Origin: Pontibacter flavimaris
GTDB lineage: Bacteria > Bacteroidota > Bacteroidia > Cytophagales > Hymenobacteraceae
Reading direction: 5' to 3'
DNA length: 57,294 nucleotides
NCBI RefSeq assembly: GCF_001907195.1
Contig: NZ_LVWA01000011.1
Span: 1-57,294, forward strand
Shown here one piece after another: positions 34,889-44,228 of the stretch; position 1 is the first letter of the stretch, and every line of letters begins with the position of its first letter. The notes beneath the pieces are model-generated. The model had not been told where the DNA came from, made no database searches, and saw only the letters and a list, made by a program, of their open reading frames with translations. Position numbers and translations under genes: made by a program.

Positions 34889-36649
34889 TTACTCTATCGT
34901 CATCTCATACGGCATGCGCGCCTGGGCGCCCACGATCGTGGAGGCTTTTTTGTAGAGCTTGTAATACGGATAAAGCTCGCCCATCTCGGCCTTCATGGCC
35001 TGCTCTTTCGCCTTGGCCCCCATGCCGCCTATCAGCTCATCGAAGAAGGTTTTGCGGGCGGGTAGCTCCTTCAGGCGGTAATCATCAACCACACCGGCTT
35101 TTTTGGCTGCAATGGCAATAGCCTCGTCCAGGCCGCCGTACACATCCACCAGCTTGCGCTCCATGGCCTCCGTACCCGACCAAACGCGGCCCGAGGCGTA
35201 CTCCTTCAGCTGGTCCTGCGTCATGTTGCGGCCCTGCGCGGCCTTGCTTGTGAATACCTCGTAGATCTGGTCGATCTGGTGCTGCATGATCTCTTTTTCC
35301 TGCGCCGTCATCGGGCGGGTAACCGTGGGCATGTCCGAGAACTTGCCGGTGCTCACGTGGTCCACCGTAATGCCGAGCTTATCACCCAGGAAGCCCTCCA
35401 TGTTCGGCACCACGCCAAACACGCCGATGCTGCCGGTAATGGTGTTCGGGTGCGCCACAATCGTATCGGCGCCCATGGCAATATAGTAGCCGCCAGAGGC
35501 CGCCACATCAGACATAGAGGCAATCACAGGCTTTACCTTTTTGGTGAGCTGCACCTCGCGCCAGATCACATCAGAGGCCAGGGCGCTGCCACCCGGGGAG
35601 CTGATACGCAGCACAACGGCCTTCACATCCTCGTCGAGGCGAGCCTCGCGGATGGCCTCGGCAAAGCGGTGGCCGCCAATGTTGTCCTCGTCGCCTTCCC
35701 CGTCCACAATGTCGCCTTCGGCGTAAATGAGCGCGATACGGTTCTTGGACGTGCTGATGTCCTTGTCCTTTACCTTTTTATACTTGGCCAGCTTCACCAT
35801 CTCCAGCTTGTCCTGCTCCTCCAGACCCATCTTTTCTTTCATGTAGGTGATGGCCTCGTCGTAGTAGCCGATGTCGGTGATGAGCTTATACTTTTTGGCG
35901 TCCTCGGGGTCGCGCACCAGCAGGTTGTCCTGCACATTCTTAAGCTCCGCTGCCGTTACGCCGCGCGACTTGGATATCTGGCTGAGCTGGTAGTTGTTGA
36001 TGGAGTTGAGGAAAGAGGTTACCTGCTCGCGGTTGGCGTCGCTGGCCTTCTCCAGGAAGAACATCTCCACGGCACTCTTGTAGGTGCCCACCTTAAAGAT
36101 CTGCGCCTCGATGTTGAGCTTGTCCAGCATGCGCTTCACAAAGTATAGCTCCGAGCTCATGCCGTTAAACTCGACGGTGCCCATCGGGTTCATGTAGATC
36201 TTATCGGCCACAGAGGACAGGTAGTAGGCTTTCTCGGTAGAGAGGTCGGTGTAGGACACGATGAACTTGCCGGACTCCTTAAAGTCGATCAGGTCTTTGC
36301 GGATCTCCTCCAGCTTGCCCATCCCGGCATCCACGTAGGTCATGTTCAGGAAAATGCCCTTGATCTTGTCATCGTTCTTGGCACGGCGGATGGAGGCTTT
36401 GATCTGGTCGAGGCCGTCGGTGCTGGAGAAGCCGCCAAATGAGAAGCCAATCTCAGAAAGGGGGTCCTTAGGGTCGCGCTCTGTGATGGGCCTGTCCAGT
36501 TTAAGTTCGAGCACAGAATTATCAGCAACCTTTACCTCGTCTTCAGAGGCTGTGCTGGCGGCAATGCCGATCAGCAGCAGGACGCTGATAAAGAAGAATA
36601 TGAGCAGGCCTACAAAAGTGGCCAACACATATTTCAGGAAATTTAGCAT
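34889..36649 (-). CDS. sppA: Signal peptide peptidase SppA (67-kDa type)
   Basis: Membrane-bound Ser/Lys protease of 586 aa that degrades cleaved signal peptides. One N-terminal transmembrane segment (about 5-30) is followed by two tandem S49 domains. The catalytic Lys is K191 in GTYKSAVEMFF of the N-terminal domain and the nucleophile is S385 in DVAASGGYYIAMGAD of the C-terminal domain, the split arrangement of the long SppA form. ISSPGGSALASDVIWREV precedes the nucleophile as in the family. The start at 36649 gives MLNFLKYVLATFVGLL. A TGAATGAG element and a terminator follow. Confidence 0.94.
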   Translation of the reverse strand: MLNFLKYVLATFVGLLIFFFISVLLLIGIAASTASEDEVKVADNSVLELKLDRPITERDPKDPLSEIGFSFGGFSSTDGLDQIKASIRRAKNDDKIKGIFLNMTYVDAGMGKLEEIRKDLIDFKESGKFIVSYTDLSTEKAYYLSSVADKIYMNPMGTVEFNGMSSELYFVKRMLDKLNIEAQIFKVGTYKSAVEMFFLEKASDANREQVTSFLNSINNYQLSQISKSRGVTAAELKNVQDNLLVRDPEDAKKYKLITDIGYYDEAITYMKEKMGLEEQDKLEMVKLAKYKKVKDKDISTSKNRIALIYAEGDIVDGEGDEDNIGGHRFAEAIREARLDEDVKAVVLRISSPGGSALASDVIWREVQLTKKVKPVIASMSDVAASGGYYIAMGADTIVAHPNTITGSIGVFGVVPNMEGFLGDKLGITVDHVSTGKFSDMPTVTRPMTAQEKEIMQHQIDQIYEVFTSKAAQGRNMTQDQLKEYASGRVWSGTEAMERKLVDVYGGLDEAIAIAAKKAGVVDDYRLKELPARKTFFDELIGGMGAKAKEQAMKAEMGELYPYYKLYKKASTIVGAQARMPYEMTIE

Positions 36650-36828
36650 GGTTTATCAGGGTTAAAATTGGTTCTTTATACTTCGGGAGCCGTTCGCCCC
36701 CATACTTCATAATCAAATCTAAGGCTTAAAGTTCATCCGCCCCACCCCAACTCGACCAACCACACTTATTTCTAGACAAACCTTTTTAGTTATAAAGTTA
36801 GAAGGTTAAAAATTTAGAAATTTATAAC

Positions 36829-37032
36829 TCAGGGTAATTTAAAGTATTTGGGAATATCAGACAAGCTGCCGGTCCAGTAAGGCCGCATATCCAGGTAGCG
36901 CCTGCGGAAGTAGATCAGCGCGACCATGCCCACAAACACCAGTATGCCGCCAAAATGGTTGCCCAACTGCCCCCACAAAATGTAGAAAGCGATCAGCAGC
37001 ACAAGCGAAACTATAAATAAGGTCCTGTTCAC
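36829..37032 (-). CDS. Small two-helix membrane protein
   Basis: A 67-aa protein with two predicted transmembrane helices (about residues 4-22 and 28-43) followed by a basic RRRYLDMRPYW segment and a short soluble tail ending SDIPKYFKLP. I do not recognise a family. The hydropathy, the basic residues after the second helix and the clean ATG support a real gene. It lies alone between rarA and sppA on the same strand, in a region of low-complexity spacer words. The role is unknown. Confidence 0.65.
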   Translation of the reverse strand: MNRTLFIVSLVLLIAFYILWGQLGNHFGGILVFVGMVALIYFRRRYLDMRPYWTGSLSDIPKYFKLP

Positions 37033-37249
37033 GTAGTTGTTATTCGTTACTGGTTGTTAGTTGATCGTTATTGGTTGTTGGTTGTGATTGATTTGGTATT
37101 CGCTGCGTGTGGCAGAAGCGAGGTTTAGCGAATCGGCAGCGCGTTTGTACGAAGCACACAGCCGATCCTGGTTTTATACTTCAGATTCTCTTGCGCTCTG
37201 CCTCTTTCCTGCTGCTTATACTTCCTCACGAATAATGAATTACCATTAA

Positions 37250-38518
37250 CTAATAACGATACTTTTTCCCCCACTGCGCCTGCAGTTGCTTCAGCATCTC
37301 GTTTTCGCGGCCGTTCTTGCCGGGTTGGTAGAGCGCGGTGTTGCTCAGCTCCTGCGGCATAAACTCCTGCGCCACAAAGTTGCCTTCGTAGTCGTGGGCA
37401 TACTTGTAGTTGTTGCCGTAGCCGATCTCCTTCATCAGCTTGGTAGGCGCGTTGCGGAGGTGCAGCGGCACGGGCAGGTTGCCGGTTTGCTGCACCAAAG
37501 CTCTTGCCGTTTTGATGGCCTTGTAACTGGCGTTGCTCTTGGGCGAGGTAGCCAGGTAAATCGTGCACTGCGAAAGTATGATCTCTGCCTCCGGGTAGCC
37601 AATCATCTGCACCGCCTGGAAACAGTTGGTGGCCATGAGCAGGGCGTTCGCATTCGCCAGGCCGATGTCCTCCGAGGCGGCTATGAGCAAGCGGCGGGCA
37701 ATGAACTTGGGGTCCTCGCCGCCCTCGATCATGCGTGCCAGCCAGTACACCGCCGCGTTCGGGTCGGAGCCGCGGATGGACTTGATGAAGGCTGACACCA
37801 GGTCGTAGTGCATCTCACCGGACTTGTCGTACATCACGATGTTCTGCTGCGCCACCTGCTTCACCAGCTCGTTGGTCACCACCACTTCCTCGGCCTTCAC
37901 ACCCTCGGCCACAATCTCGAGCAGGTTCAGCAGCTTTCGCGCATCGCCGCCCGAGATGGTCAGCAGCGCCTCGTACTCCTGCACCCGCACCCTGCGGTGC
38001 TTCATCCACTCGTCCTGCGCCAGCGCTGTGTCCACCAGCTCTATGAGTTCATCCTTGGTCAGGTGCTTGAGGATGTATACCTGGCAGCGCGAGAGCAAGG
38101 CCGAGATCACCTCAAAGGAAGGGTTCTCGGTGGTGGCGCCCACCAACGTCACAGTACCCTTCTCCACGGCGCCCAGCAAGGCATCCTGCTGCGATTTGTT
38201 AAAGCGGTGGATCTCGTCGATGAACAGCACGGTGCCCTGGCGCTTTTTGGCCTGGTCGATCACCTCGCGGATGTCCTTCACGCCGGAGTTGATCGCGCTC
38301 AGCGCCACGAAAGGCACCTTCATCTGGTTGGCGATGATGTTGGCCAGCGTGGTTTTGCCCACGCCCGGAGGCCCCCACAAAATCATACTTGGTATCACGC
38401 CGCCCTCTATGTAGCGACGCAGGATGCCGTCGGGCCCTACCAGGTGCTTCTGTCCGTAATACTGATCGAGGTTGTGAGGCCGCATGCGCTCGGCCAGGGG
38501 TATGTTCGGGTGGTTCAT
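37250..38518 (-). CDS. rarA: Replication-associated recombination protein RarA
   Basis: AAA+ ATPase of 422 aa (MgsA/RarA family) that acts at stalled replication forks. It has an N-terminal LAERMRPHNLDQYYGQKHLVG signature, Walker A GPPGVGKTT (49-57), the LSAINSGVKDIREVI segment, Walker B and box VIIa VLFIDEIHRFNKSQQDALL, sensor I GATTENPSFEVISALLSRC, and the RarA-specific C-terminal tetramerisation domain (SDPNAAVYWLARMIEGGEDPKF and RRLLIAASEDIGLAN). The length is typical. TAGCTTTG, a -7-like box, lies about 40 bp upstream on the minus strand. Confidence 0.95.
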   Translation of the reverse strand: MNHPNIPLAERMRPHNLDQYYGQKHLVGPDGILRRYIEGGVIPSMILWGPPGVGKTTLANIIANQMKVPFVALSAINSGVKDIREVIDQAKKRQGTVLFIDEIHRFNKSQQDALLGAVEKGTVTLVGATTENPSFEVISALLSRCQVYILKHLTKDELIELVDTALAQDEWMKHRRVRVQEYEALLTISGGDARKLLNLLEIVAEGVKAEEVVVTNELVKQVAQQNIVMYDKSGEMHYDLVSAFIKSIRGSDPNAAVYWLARMIEGGEDPKFIARRLLIAASEDIGLANANALLMATNCFQAVQMIGYPEAEIILSQCTIYLATSPKSNASYKAIKTARALVQQTGNLPVPLHLRNAPTKLMKEIGYGNNYKYAHDYEGNFVAQEFMPQELSNTALYQPGKNGRENEMLKQLQAQWGKKYRY

Positions 38519-38598
38519 CTGCTCTTAACTATCTCCGGTGTCGGTAAAGGCAAAGCTACGAATTTGCAGGCAAAGGGGTGCGCATAAAAAGCGCCCCT

Positions 38599-39744
38599 TT
38601 AGCCCTCCTGCGGCGGCTCCACCTTGTTCTCGCGCTCCAGCCTCCTGCGGATACGCTCGCTTTTCTTCCGGAATAACGGCACCTCCATGGGGCTGCGCTT
38701 CGGCCTTTCGTCGCCGAACAGCACGCCCCACTGCTTGAACTGCTCGGTGCGGTCGAACACCACCTTGAGCACGGCCATGATGGGCAAGGACAGGAACATG
38801 CCGGCCACCCCCGCAATCTCCCCACCCACGATGACGCCCACAATGGTAGCCAGCGCGTTCAGCCTTACCTTAGAGCCCACGATGCGGGGCATCAGGATGT
38901 TGTTGTCCAGGAACTGCACGAAGGTGATGGTGCCCAGCACGGCAAAGACCGGCCACAGCTCCGAAGAAGAAGCCAGGGTCAGCAGCACGCCGATAATGTT
39001 ACCCAGCAAAGCGCCTACGTAGGGAATCAGGTTGAGGAAGGCGAAGATCAGCCCGATGAGCAAGGCGTGCTTGATACCGATGATGAGCAGCAAACCACCC
39101 AACAGCACCGTCATGTAACTTACCTGGATCAGCAGGCCGAACAGGTAACTTTTAATGATCACCTGCATCTCGCGCAGCGTCTCCTCCACCTTGCCGTGCT
39201 GCTCCTGCGGAAACCAGAAAAAGATGAAGCGCAGCAGCAGGTTCTTGTAGAACATGATCAGGAAGATGTAGATAGGCAGCAAACCCAGCAGCACCACCAG
39301 CGAGGTAACCGACCCGGCGGCCCCGGTCAGGAGGGTGCCCGTGAAGCCCAGCAGCCTGTTGCTTTGCTCCTTTATAAAGTTCAGTTGCTCGGTGGTGGAG
39401 AAGGGCGAGTGCTCCCCGATCCAGCCGCTCAGCGCGTTCAGGTGGTTGGTCACGTTCTTCTGGATGACCGGAAAATCGGATATCAGGTTACCGATCTGGG
39501 AGGAGAAGAACCAGATGATCAGGCCAAACACTATCGCCATGGCCAGTATACTTATGAAGATGGCAAGCGCGTCGGGCAGTTTATACTTTATGAAGATCCG
39601 GTAGAGCGGCATCAGCATGATGCTGATGAAGAAGGCCAGCAGCAGCGGGGTCAGCAGTCCCTTTGCCAGCACAACAAACCATCCCAGAAAGAACAGTCCC
39701 ATGATTTCTATTGACCGCCGCACCGTAAGGGGAATCCCGTTCAT
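38599..39744 (-). CDS. AI-2E transporter-family permease
   Basis: Integral membrane protein of 381 aa of the YdiK/PerM/TqsA family with about eight transmembrane segments and a large central loop. Family features include LLTPLLLAFFISIMLMPLYR near the N-terminus, FLIMFYKNLLLRFIFFWFPQE, the LIGLIFAFLNLIPYVGALLGNI block, and FVQFLDNNILMPRIVGSKVRLN followed by GGEIAGVAGMFLSLPIMAVLK. Family members have been proposed to export AI-2 or exchange Na+/Li+ for H+; which applies here is unknown. The longer frame starts at a GTG (39798), but the ATG at 39744 (MNGIPLTVRRSIEIMG) directly precedes the first helix and is preferred. Confidence 0.9.
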   Translation of the reverse strand: MNGIPLTVRRSIEIMGLFFLGWFVVLAKGLLTPLLLAFFISIMLMPLYRIFIKYKLPDALAIFISILAMAIVFGLIIWFFSSQIGNLISDFPVIQKNVTNHLNALSGWIGEHSPFSTTEQLNFIKEQSNRLLGFTGTLLTGAAGSVTSLVVLLGLLPIYIFLIMFYKNLLLRFIFFWFPQEQHGKVEETLREMQVIIKSYLFGLLIQVSYMTVLLGGLLLIIGIKHALLIGLIFAFLNLIPYVGALLGNIIGVLLTLASSSELWPVFAVLGTITFVQFLDNNILMPRIVGSKVRLNALATIVGVIVGGEIAGVAGMFLSLPIMAVLKVVFDRTEQFKQWGVLFGDERPKRSPMEVPLFRKKSERIRRRLERENKVEPPQEG

Positions 39745-39809
39745 ATACCTTTTGTTTGTAGGTGTTGTTTTTGTTTCCTCCCTTATACGGAGCGGCACGA
39801 TTTAGCACG

Positions 39810-39817
39810 TACCTTTG
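39810..39817 (+). promoter_or_regulatory. -7-like box just upstream of the EamA gene
   Basis: TACCTTTG matches TAnnTTTG and ends 4 bp before the chosen ATG, which would give a leaderless mRNA. No -33 TTTG is at the right distance. Confidence 0.3.
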
Positions 39818-39821
39818 CGGC

Positions 39822-40718
39822 ATGAATAAGCAATTGCAGGTGCACGGGGCGCTTTTCCTGGTGGCCCTGATCTACGGCAGCAACTATAGCATAGCCAAAG
39901 CAGTGATGCCCGCCTACATGGGGCCCTTCGGGCTGATCGTGATCCGGGTGGTGTCGGCGGCTCTTTTCTTCGGGATCTTGTCGCGGCTGGTGGTAAAGGA
40001 AAAAATCGTGGGACGGGCTGATAACATGCGCGCCATACTTTGCGGCATCACGGGTATCGCCATCAACCAGCTTGGCTTTTTCGGCGGACTTAACCTGACC
40101 TCGCCCATCAACGCGGCCCTGCTCATGGTGATCGTGCCTATTATCGTACTGATTTTCTCGGCTATACTTTTGCGGGAGCGGGTAGGTATGCGGAAGGTGG
40201 GCGGCATAGTGCTGGCCTGCTCCGGCGCTTTCCTGCTGATTTATACTTCCAGTGGCGAAGGCACGCCCGGCAACCTGCTAGGTGATTTGCTTATTGTGCT
40301 GAACGCGGCCAGCTATGGCTTATACCTGGTGCTGGTAAAGCCGCTGATGCAGAAGTATAACGCCTTTACCGTGGTGAGCCGCATCTTTACCGTAGGCGCC
40401 GTGATCGTGATTCCCTTCGGCTGGCAACAGGTGATGGTACCCGACTACAGTTCGTTCCCGGCGGAGATCTGGTGGGCGATTGCCTTTATGGTGATTGCCG
40501 TGACGATAATTGCTTACCTGTTCAACACCTGGGCGCTGCGTTACGCCAATCCGTCGCTGGTTGGGGCCTACATTTACCTGCAGCCGCTGCTGGCCATCGT
40601 GATCGCGATAAGCGTGGGAAGGGATGTTTTCACCCTGGAGAAAGCGTTGTACGCCTTGCTGATCTTCGCGGGGGTGTACCTGGTGAGCCGCACCAGGCAG
40701 GCGGTGACGGAGGAGTAG
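39822..40718 (+). CDS. EamA/DMT-family transporter
   Basis: Ten-helix inner-membrane transporter of 298 aa of the drug/metabolite superfamily. Two EamA repeats are visible: the first spans about residues 8-140 (LFLVALIYGSNYSIAKAVMP at the first helix, GINQLGFF-like region in helix 4), the second about 150-290 (LIVLNAASYGLYLVLVKPLM, ALRYANPSLVGAYIYLQPLLAI). The substrate is unknown; amino acids, metabolites or toxins are typical. The upstream part of the open frame (from 39762) is antisense to the permease gene, so the ATG at 39822 (MNKQLQVHGALF) is used. It is divergent from the AI-2E-type gene. Confidence 0.92.
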   Translation: MNKQLQVHGALFLVALIYGSNYSIAKAVMPAYMGPFGLIVIRVVSAALFFGILSRLVVKEKIVGRADNMRAILCGITGIAINQLGFFGGLNLTSPINAALLMVIVPIIVLIFSAILLRERVGMRKVGGIVLACSGAFLLIYTSSGEGTPGNLLGDLLIVLNAASYGLYLVLVKPLMQKYNAFTVVSRIFTVGAVIVIPFGWQQVMVPDYSSFPAEIWWAIAFMVIAVTIIAYLFNTWALRYANPSLVGAYIYLQPLLAIVIAISVGRDVFTLEKALYALLIFAGVYLVSRTRQAVTEE

Positions 40719-40813
40719 ATGAATCCAGGAAGAAGTGTAGGGCCATACTTTGTAACTGGCAAGGCGACGCAAGTTATACTTCCAGCAACGGCATGATCCC
40801 GATTTAAACAAAA

Positions 40814-40846
40814 AAAGTCCTGCCGGATCAGCTCCGGCAGGACTTT
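40814..40846 (-). terminator. Terminator of the RhlE-type helicase gene
   Basis: AAAGTCCTGCCGGA-tcagc-TCCGGCAGGACTTT is a perfect 14-bp stem. On the minus strand it is followed by a T-run (TTTTTTTGTTT), 22 nt after the helicase stop. Confidence 0.92.
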
Positions 40847-40868
40847 CATACTTTAGGCGTACGCAGTA

Positions 40869-42206
40869 TTAATTTGACTGGTGCGTTCTGTTTCGGTTGC
40901 CACTGGTGCGGCTGCCTCCGTTGCGGGGACCACCGGCCGGCCTGTTGGCGTTGGCGCTGCTGCTGCGGCCTTCACCAGCTGGCTTGTTGCTCCAGTTGCC
41001 GCGTCCGCCTCTGCCGCCTTGCTTCTTCTGCTCCTTCACGGTGCTGGCTGCCTCGGCAAAATCCTTGGCTGTGAGCGGGAACGGGTGGTTGTCGATCACC
41101 GGCACGTTCTTGGAGATCAGCTTCTGGATGCTGGCCAGGTAAGGCACTTCATCGGCACCACAAAAAGAAAGTGCGATACCGCTTGCCCCTGCCCTACCTG
41201 TACGGCCGATGCGGTGGACATAGGTTTCCGGCTCGTTTGGCAGCTCGTAGTTCACCACGTGGCTCAGATCGTCCACGTCGATGCCGCGTGCGGCAATATC
41301 GGTGGCTACCAGCACGCGCGTCTTGCGCGACTTGAAGTTATCCAGCGCACGCACACGCGCGTTCTGTGCCTTGTTGCCATGGATGGCCTCTGCGGTTACG
41401 CCGGCGCTGGCAATATCCTTGGCTACACGGTCGGCGCCGCGCTTGGTGCGGGTAAACACCAGCACGCTTTCCATCTCCTCGTCCTTAAGCAGGTGCAGCA
41501 ACAGCTTGCGCTTGTCCGGCCCCTTCACATAGTATACCGATTGCTGAATGGTGTTGGCTGTAGATGAAACAGGCGTTACCTCCACCTTGGCGGGATCCAC
41601 CAGGATGGTATCGGCCAGCTTCATAATCTCCGGGGCCATGGTAGCCGAGAAAAACAGCGACTGCTTTTTCTCCGGCAGCACTTTCAGCACCTTTCTTACG
41701 TCGTTCACAAAACCCATGTCCAGCATGCGGTCGGCCTCGTCCAGCACGAACAGCTCCAGATGCTGCAGGTGCACGTACTTCTGCGCCATCAGGTCGAGCA
41801 AACGGCCCGGGGTGGCTACCAGAATATCCACGCCGGCGCGCAGGGCGTCGGTCTGCTTCTTCTGCGGCACGCCACCAAAAATAACGGTGTGTTTCAAGCC
41901 GGTATGCTTGCCGTAGGACGCTATGCTATCCGCAATCTGGAGGGCCAGTTCGCGGGTAGGTGTCAGTATAAGCGCTTTGATCTTGCGTTGCCCCTTGTCG
42001 CTTCCCTGCTTCTCATACAGCAGCTGCAGAATCGGAATAGAGAAGGCCGCTGTTTTACCAGTACCCGTCTGGGCGCAGCCCAACAGGTCTTTCTTCTGAA
42101 GTATAAGCGGGATGGATTTGGCTTGGATGGGTGTTGGAGTGGTGTATCCTTCTGTTTTAAGAGCTCTAAGGATGGGCTCTATCAAATTAAGATTCTCGAA
42201 TGTCAT
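40869..42206 (-). CDS. RhlE-type DEAD-box RNA helicase
   Basis: ATP-dependent RNA helicase of 445 aa, probably acting in ribosome assembly or RNA turnover. All motifs are present: Q motif [11 protein letters not shown], motif I AQTGTGKT (45-52), Ia PTRELALQ, Ib [50 protein letters not shown] and [13 protein letters not shown] low-complexity tail rich in Gly, Arg, Asn and Ser ([14 protein letters not shown] onward) follows, as in RhlE proteins. A 180-nt leader separates the ATG from the TATCTTTG box at 42385, a length common for cold-regulated helicase genes. The exact paralogue name is a family inference. Confidence 0.93.
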   Translation of the reverse strand: MTFENLNLIEPILRALKTEGYTTPTPIQAKSIPLILQKKDLLGCAQTGTGKTAAFSIPILQLLYEKQGSDKGQRKIKALILTPTRELALQIADSIASYGKHTGLKHTVIFGGVPQKKQTDALRAGVDILVATPGRLLDLMAQKYVHLQHLELFVLDEADRMLDMGFVNDVRKVLKVLPEKKQSLFFSATMAPEIMKLADTILVDPAKVEVTPVSSTANTIQQSVYYVKGPDKRKLLLHLLKDEEMESVLVFTRTKRGADRVAKDIASAGVTAEAIHGNKAQNARVRALDNFKSRKTRVLVATDIAARGIDVDDLSHVVNYELPNEPETYVHRIGRTGRAGASGIALSFCGADEVPYLASIQKLISKNVPVIDNHPFPLTAKDFAEAASTVKEQKKQGGRGGRGNWSNKPAGEGRSSSANANRPAGGPRNGGSRTSGNRNRTHQSN

Positions 42207-42384
42207 TCAATGGTTTTTCAAATAAAACCGCGCAACGCTTTGTGCGCTGCTTTCGCGGTAAGGAGGCCGGAATTTGATATGAGTGCAGCAGGCTGCAAAA
42301 GGCCATTCCCGACCGGTGTTGTTCCCATCAACTTAAAAACCGAAAGTATAGTTTCTTTTAGGAAGTTGGGATATGTGTAATGTG

Positions 42385-42392
42385 CAAAGATA
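42385..42392 (-). promoter_or_regulatory. Candidate -7 box of the helicase gene
   Basis: Minus-strand TATCTTTG matches TAnnTTTG exactly. No TTTG is at the -33 distance. It would give a leader of about 170 nt. Confidence 0.35.
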
Positions 42393-42420
42393 GCGCCAGG
42401 ATTTCTCAGTTCCTATTTTG

Positions 42421-43158
42421 GCAGGTTTTATACTTTGCGTGGGTGTAGGCTCAGCTTTTGCTGGTGTAGCTGCTATTCCTGAGGTCTTATACTTTTATGC
42501 TTGACTATACTTTTATACTTCTCTGGCGCAAGCGTCCGCTTGTGCCTTTTTATACTTGAGCCATACTTTATAATTCGAGCTATACTTTTGTACTTGCTGA
42601 TTTATACTTTCATAGCCGCTGCTTCCTTCCATTTGGACCAAGCTATACTTTCTAGCAACTGCTGATCCTCTAGTTCCCACAAGCCTACAGTTGCATCTCA
42701 TACTTTGGTGCTCTCAAGCCCGAGAGGGCTCGTCCTTTGGCATCGCGCTGTGTTCCCTCCTGCCTCCGCTGCGCTACGGCTGCCCTTGACGGGCACCGGA
42801 TCTCACAAGGCGCTCAACCCAAGGACTGGGATCAGATTCGATAGCTACCGCTTTTGCCTTGCAACAAGTATAGGATATCCCTTGGAGGGGACTATAGGGG
42901 TGTTTATACTTTGACTATGCGACTCATACTTTAGAACTAGCAGTAACAGATTCCCCTCCTTGGATAAGGAGGGGTAGGGGTGGTTGGACAGTGTGCTGAT
43001 ACGATAAGTATGACTTTTGGCGTAGCGATGCCTTGGCTATACTTACCCAGCTACGGGTAAAGCCATTTTACTCTACGGCATTTACCGTCTGCTACGGCAA
43101 TTGCTGCACTTACTTTATTGCAGCTATACTTATACTCCCTCCTCCTATACTTCCTCCT
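42421..43158. repeat. Dense AAGTATA/TATACTT region
   Basis: By eye about 17 copies of AAGTAT/ATACTT occur in these 740 bp, mostly as TATACTT on the plus strand, between and inside the modules of island D. The same motif recurs throughout the window inside genes. It may be an uptake-type, chromosome-organising or restriction-related word; see findings. Confidence 0.75.
42500..43000 (+). repeat. Palindrome-module island D
   Basis: Lies in the 938-bp gap between the helicase gene start and the 3' end of ypdA. Modules: the hairpin GGCGCAAGCG...CGCTTGTGCC at 42525-42546, the type 2 core (about 42600-42845) with GCCCGAG...CTCG and the CTCAACCCAAGGACTGGG segment, then a CCCCTCC...GGAGGGG module near 42950-42985. 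TATACTT motifs fill the joints. It lacks the TCATCTCGA and GGTCGCGACC modules of islands A and B. No gene is supported. Confidence 0.8.
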
Positions 43159-44125
43159 CCTGCAGCACCTGCCTTATGTGCTTCACAATCTTTACGGCGT
43201 GCTCGCGGGAGTTCTCAATAAACCACACACGCGTGTCCATACCACCGCATACCACGCCGGCCAGGTACACGCCGGGCAGGTTGGTTTCCATCGTCTCCGG
43301 ATCGTACTGCGGGTAGCGCTTCTCGTCCTGGCTCAGGCGTATGCCTATCTTCTCCAGAAAGCTGAAGTCGGGCTGATAGCCGGTCATGGCCAGCACGAAG
43401 TCGTTTTCCAGTGTTACCTTACCCTCCGGCGTCTGTATATCCACCTCGCGTTCGCGTATCTCCGTTATACTTGTGTTAAAGTATGCTTTTATCTCTCCGG
43501 CTGCAATGCGGTTCTCCAGGTCGGGCTTCGTCCAGTATTTTATACTTCCAAGCTCCGGCTGGCGTACCACCAGCGTCACGTCGGCACCTTTGCGCCAGGT
43601 TTCCAGGGCGGCATCGGCAGCGGAGTTGTTGGCTCCCACCACCACCACTTTCTGGCGGAAGTAATAATGTGGGTCGAAGTAGTAATGTCGTACTTTGGGC
43701 AGCTCCTCGCCCGGCACGTGCAGCAGGTTCGGGATGCCGTAAAAGCCCAGCGCCACCACCACTTTGCGGGCCAGGTAGCTGCCTTTGCTCGTGTCGATAC
43801 GGTAGGCATCGGCCTCCGGCTGCAGGTGCTGCACCTCCTCAAACAGGTGTATGTTCAGCTCGGCCGAGTCGGCCACGCGGCGGTAGTACTCCAGCGCCTC
43901 GGCGCGGGTAGGCTTGGCATTCAGGGAGGTAAAGGGGATGCCGCCGATCTCCAGCCGCTCGGAGGTAGAGAAGAAGGTCATGTTGAGCGGGTAATTGTAG
44001 ATGGAGTTAACGAGGCAGCCCCGCTCCACGATGAGGTAACTCAGTCCCTCCCGCTGCGCCTCCAGGCCGGCGGCCAGCCCAATAGGTCCGGCCCCGATGA
44101 TGAGTATATCGTAAGTCTTTTCCAA
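43145..44125 (-). CDS. ypdA: YpdA-family (putative bacillithiol disulfide reductase)
   Basis: FAD/NADPH-dependent pyridine nucleotide-disulfide oxidoreductase-like protein of 326 aa, related to YpdA/Bdr that reduces bacillithiol disulfide. FAD-binding GAGPIG (about residues 11-16), the NADPH-binding GANNSAADAAL block and FVLAMTGYQPD are in family order. A CxxC pair is absent, as in YpdA; the single Cys in ERGCLVNSIYNYP near residue 37 matches the YpdA-type active region. The frame begins with TTG at 44125, which gives MEKTYDILIIGAGP and is the only start that preserves the FAD motif. An AAGTATA motif lies directly before this start. Island D follows the gene. Confidence 0.9.
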   Translation of the reverse strand: MEKTYDILIIGAGPIGLAAGLEAQREGLSYLIVERGCLVNSIYNYPLNMTFFSTSERLEIGGIPFTSLNAKPTRAEALEYYRRVADSAELNIHLFEEVQHLQPEADAYRIDTSKGSYLARKVVVALGFYGIPNLLHVPGEELPKVRHYYFDPHYYFRQKVVVVGANNSAADAALETWRKGADVTLVVRQPELGSIKYWTKPDLENRIAAGEIKAYFNTSITEIREREVDIQTPEGKVTLENDFVLAMTGYQPDFSFLEKIGIRLSQDEKRYPQYDPETMETNLPGVYLAGVVCGGMDTRVWFIENSREHAVKIVKHIRQVLQEEEV

Positions 44126-44228
44126 ATTTTATACTTTCTGATGCGGCGCACTATAGGTGCACTTCTGTACAACAGGCTGCGGAGGCATTAGGTTTAGTGT
44201 CCGCACCCAGGCATTTCAGCGAGACATC

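Noticed and set aside
34682..35121. Possible small secreted protein between the PNP and sppA genes, with a signal-peptide-like start
   Set aside because: The frame runs through the sppA terminator hairpin and into antisense of sppA, so I do not support it.
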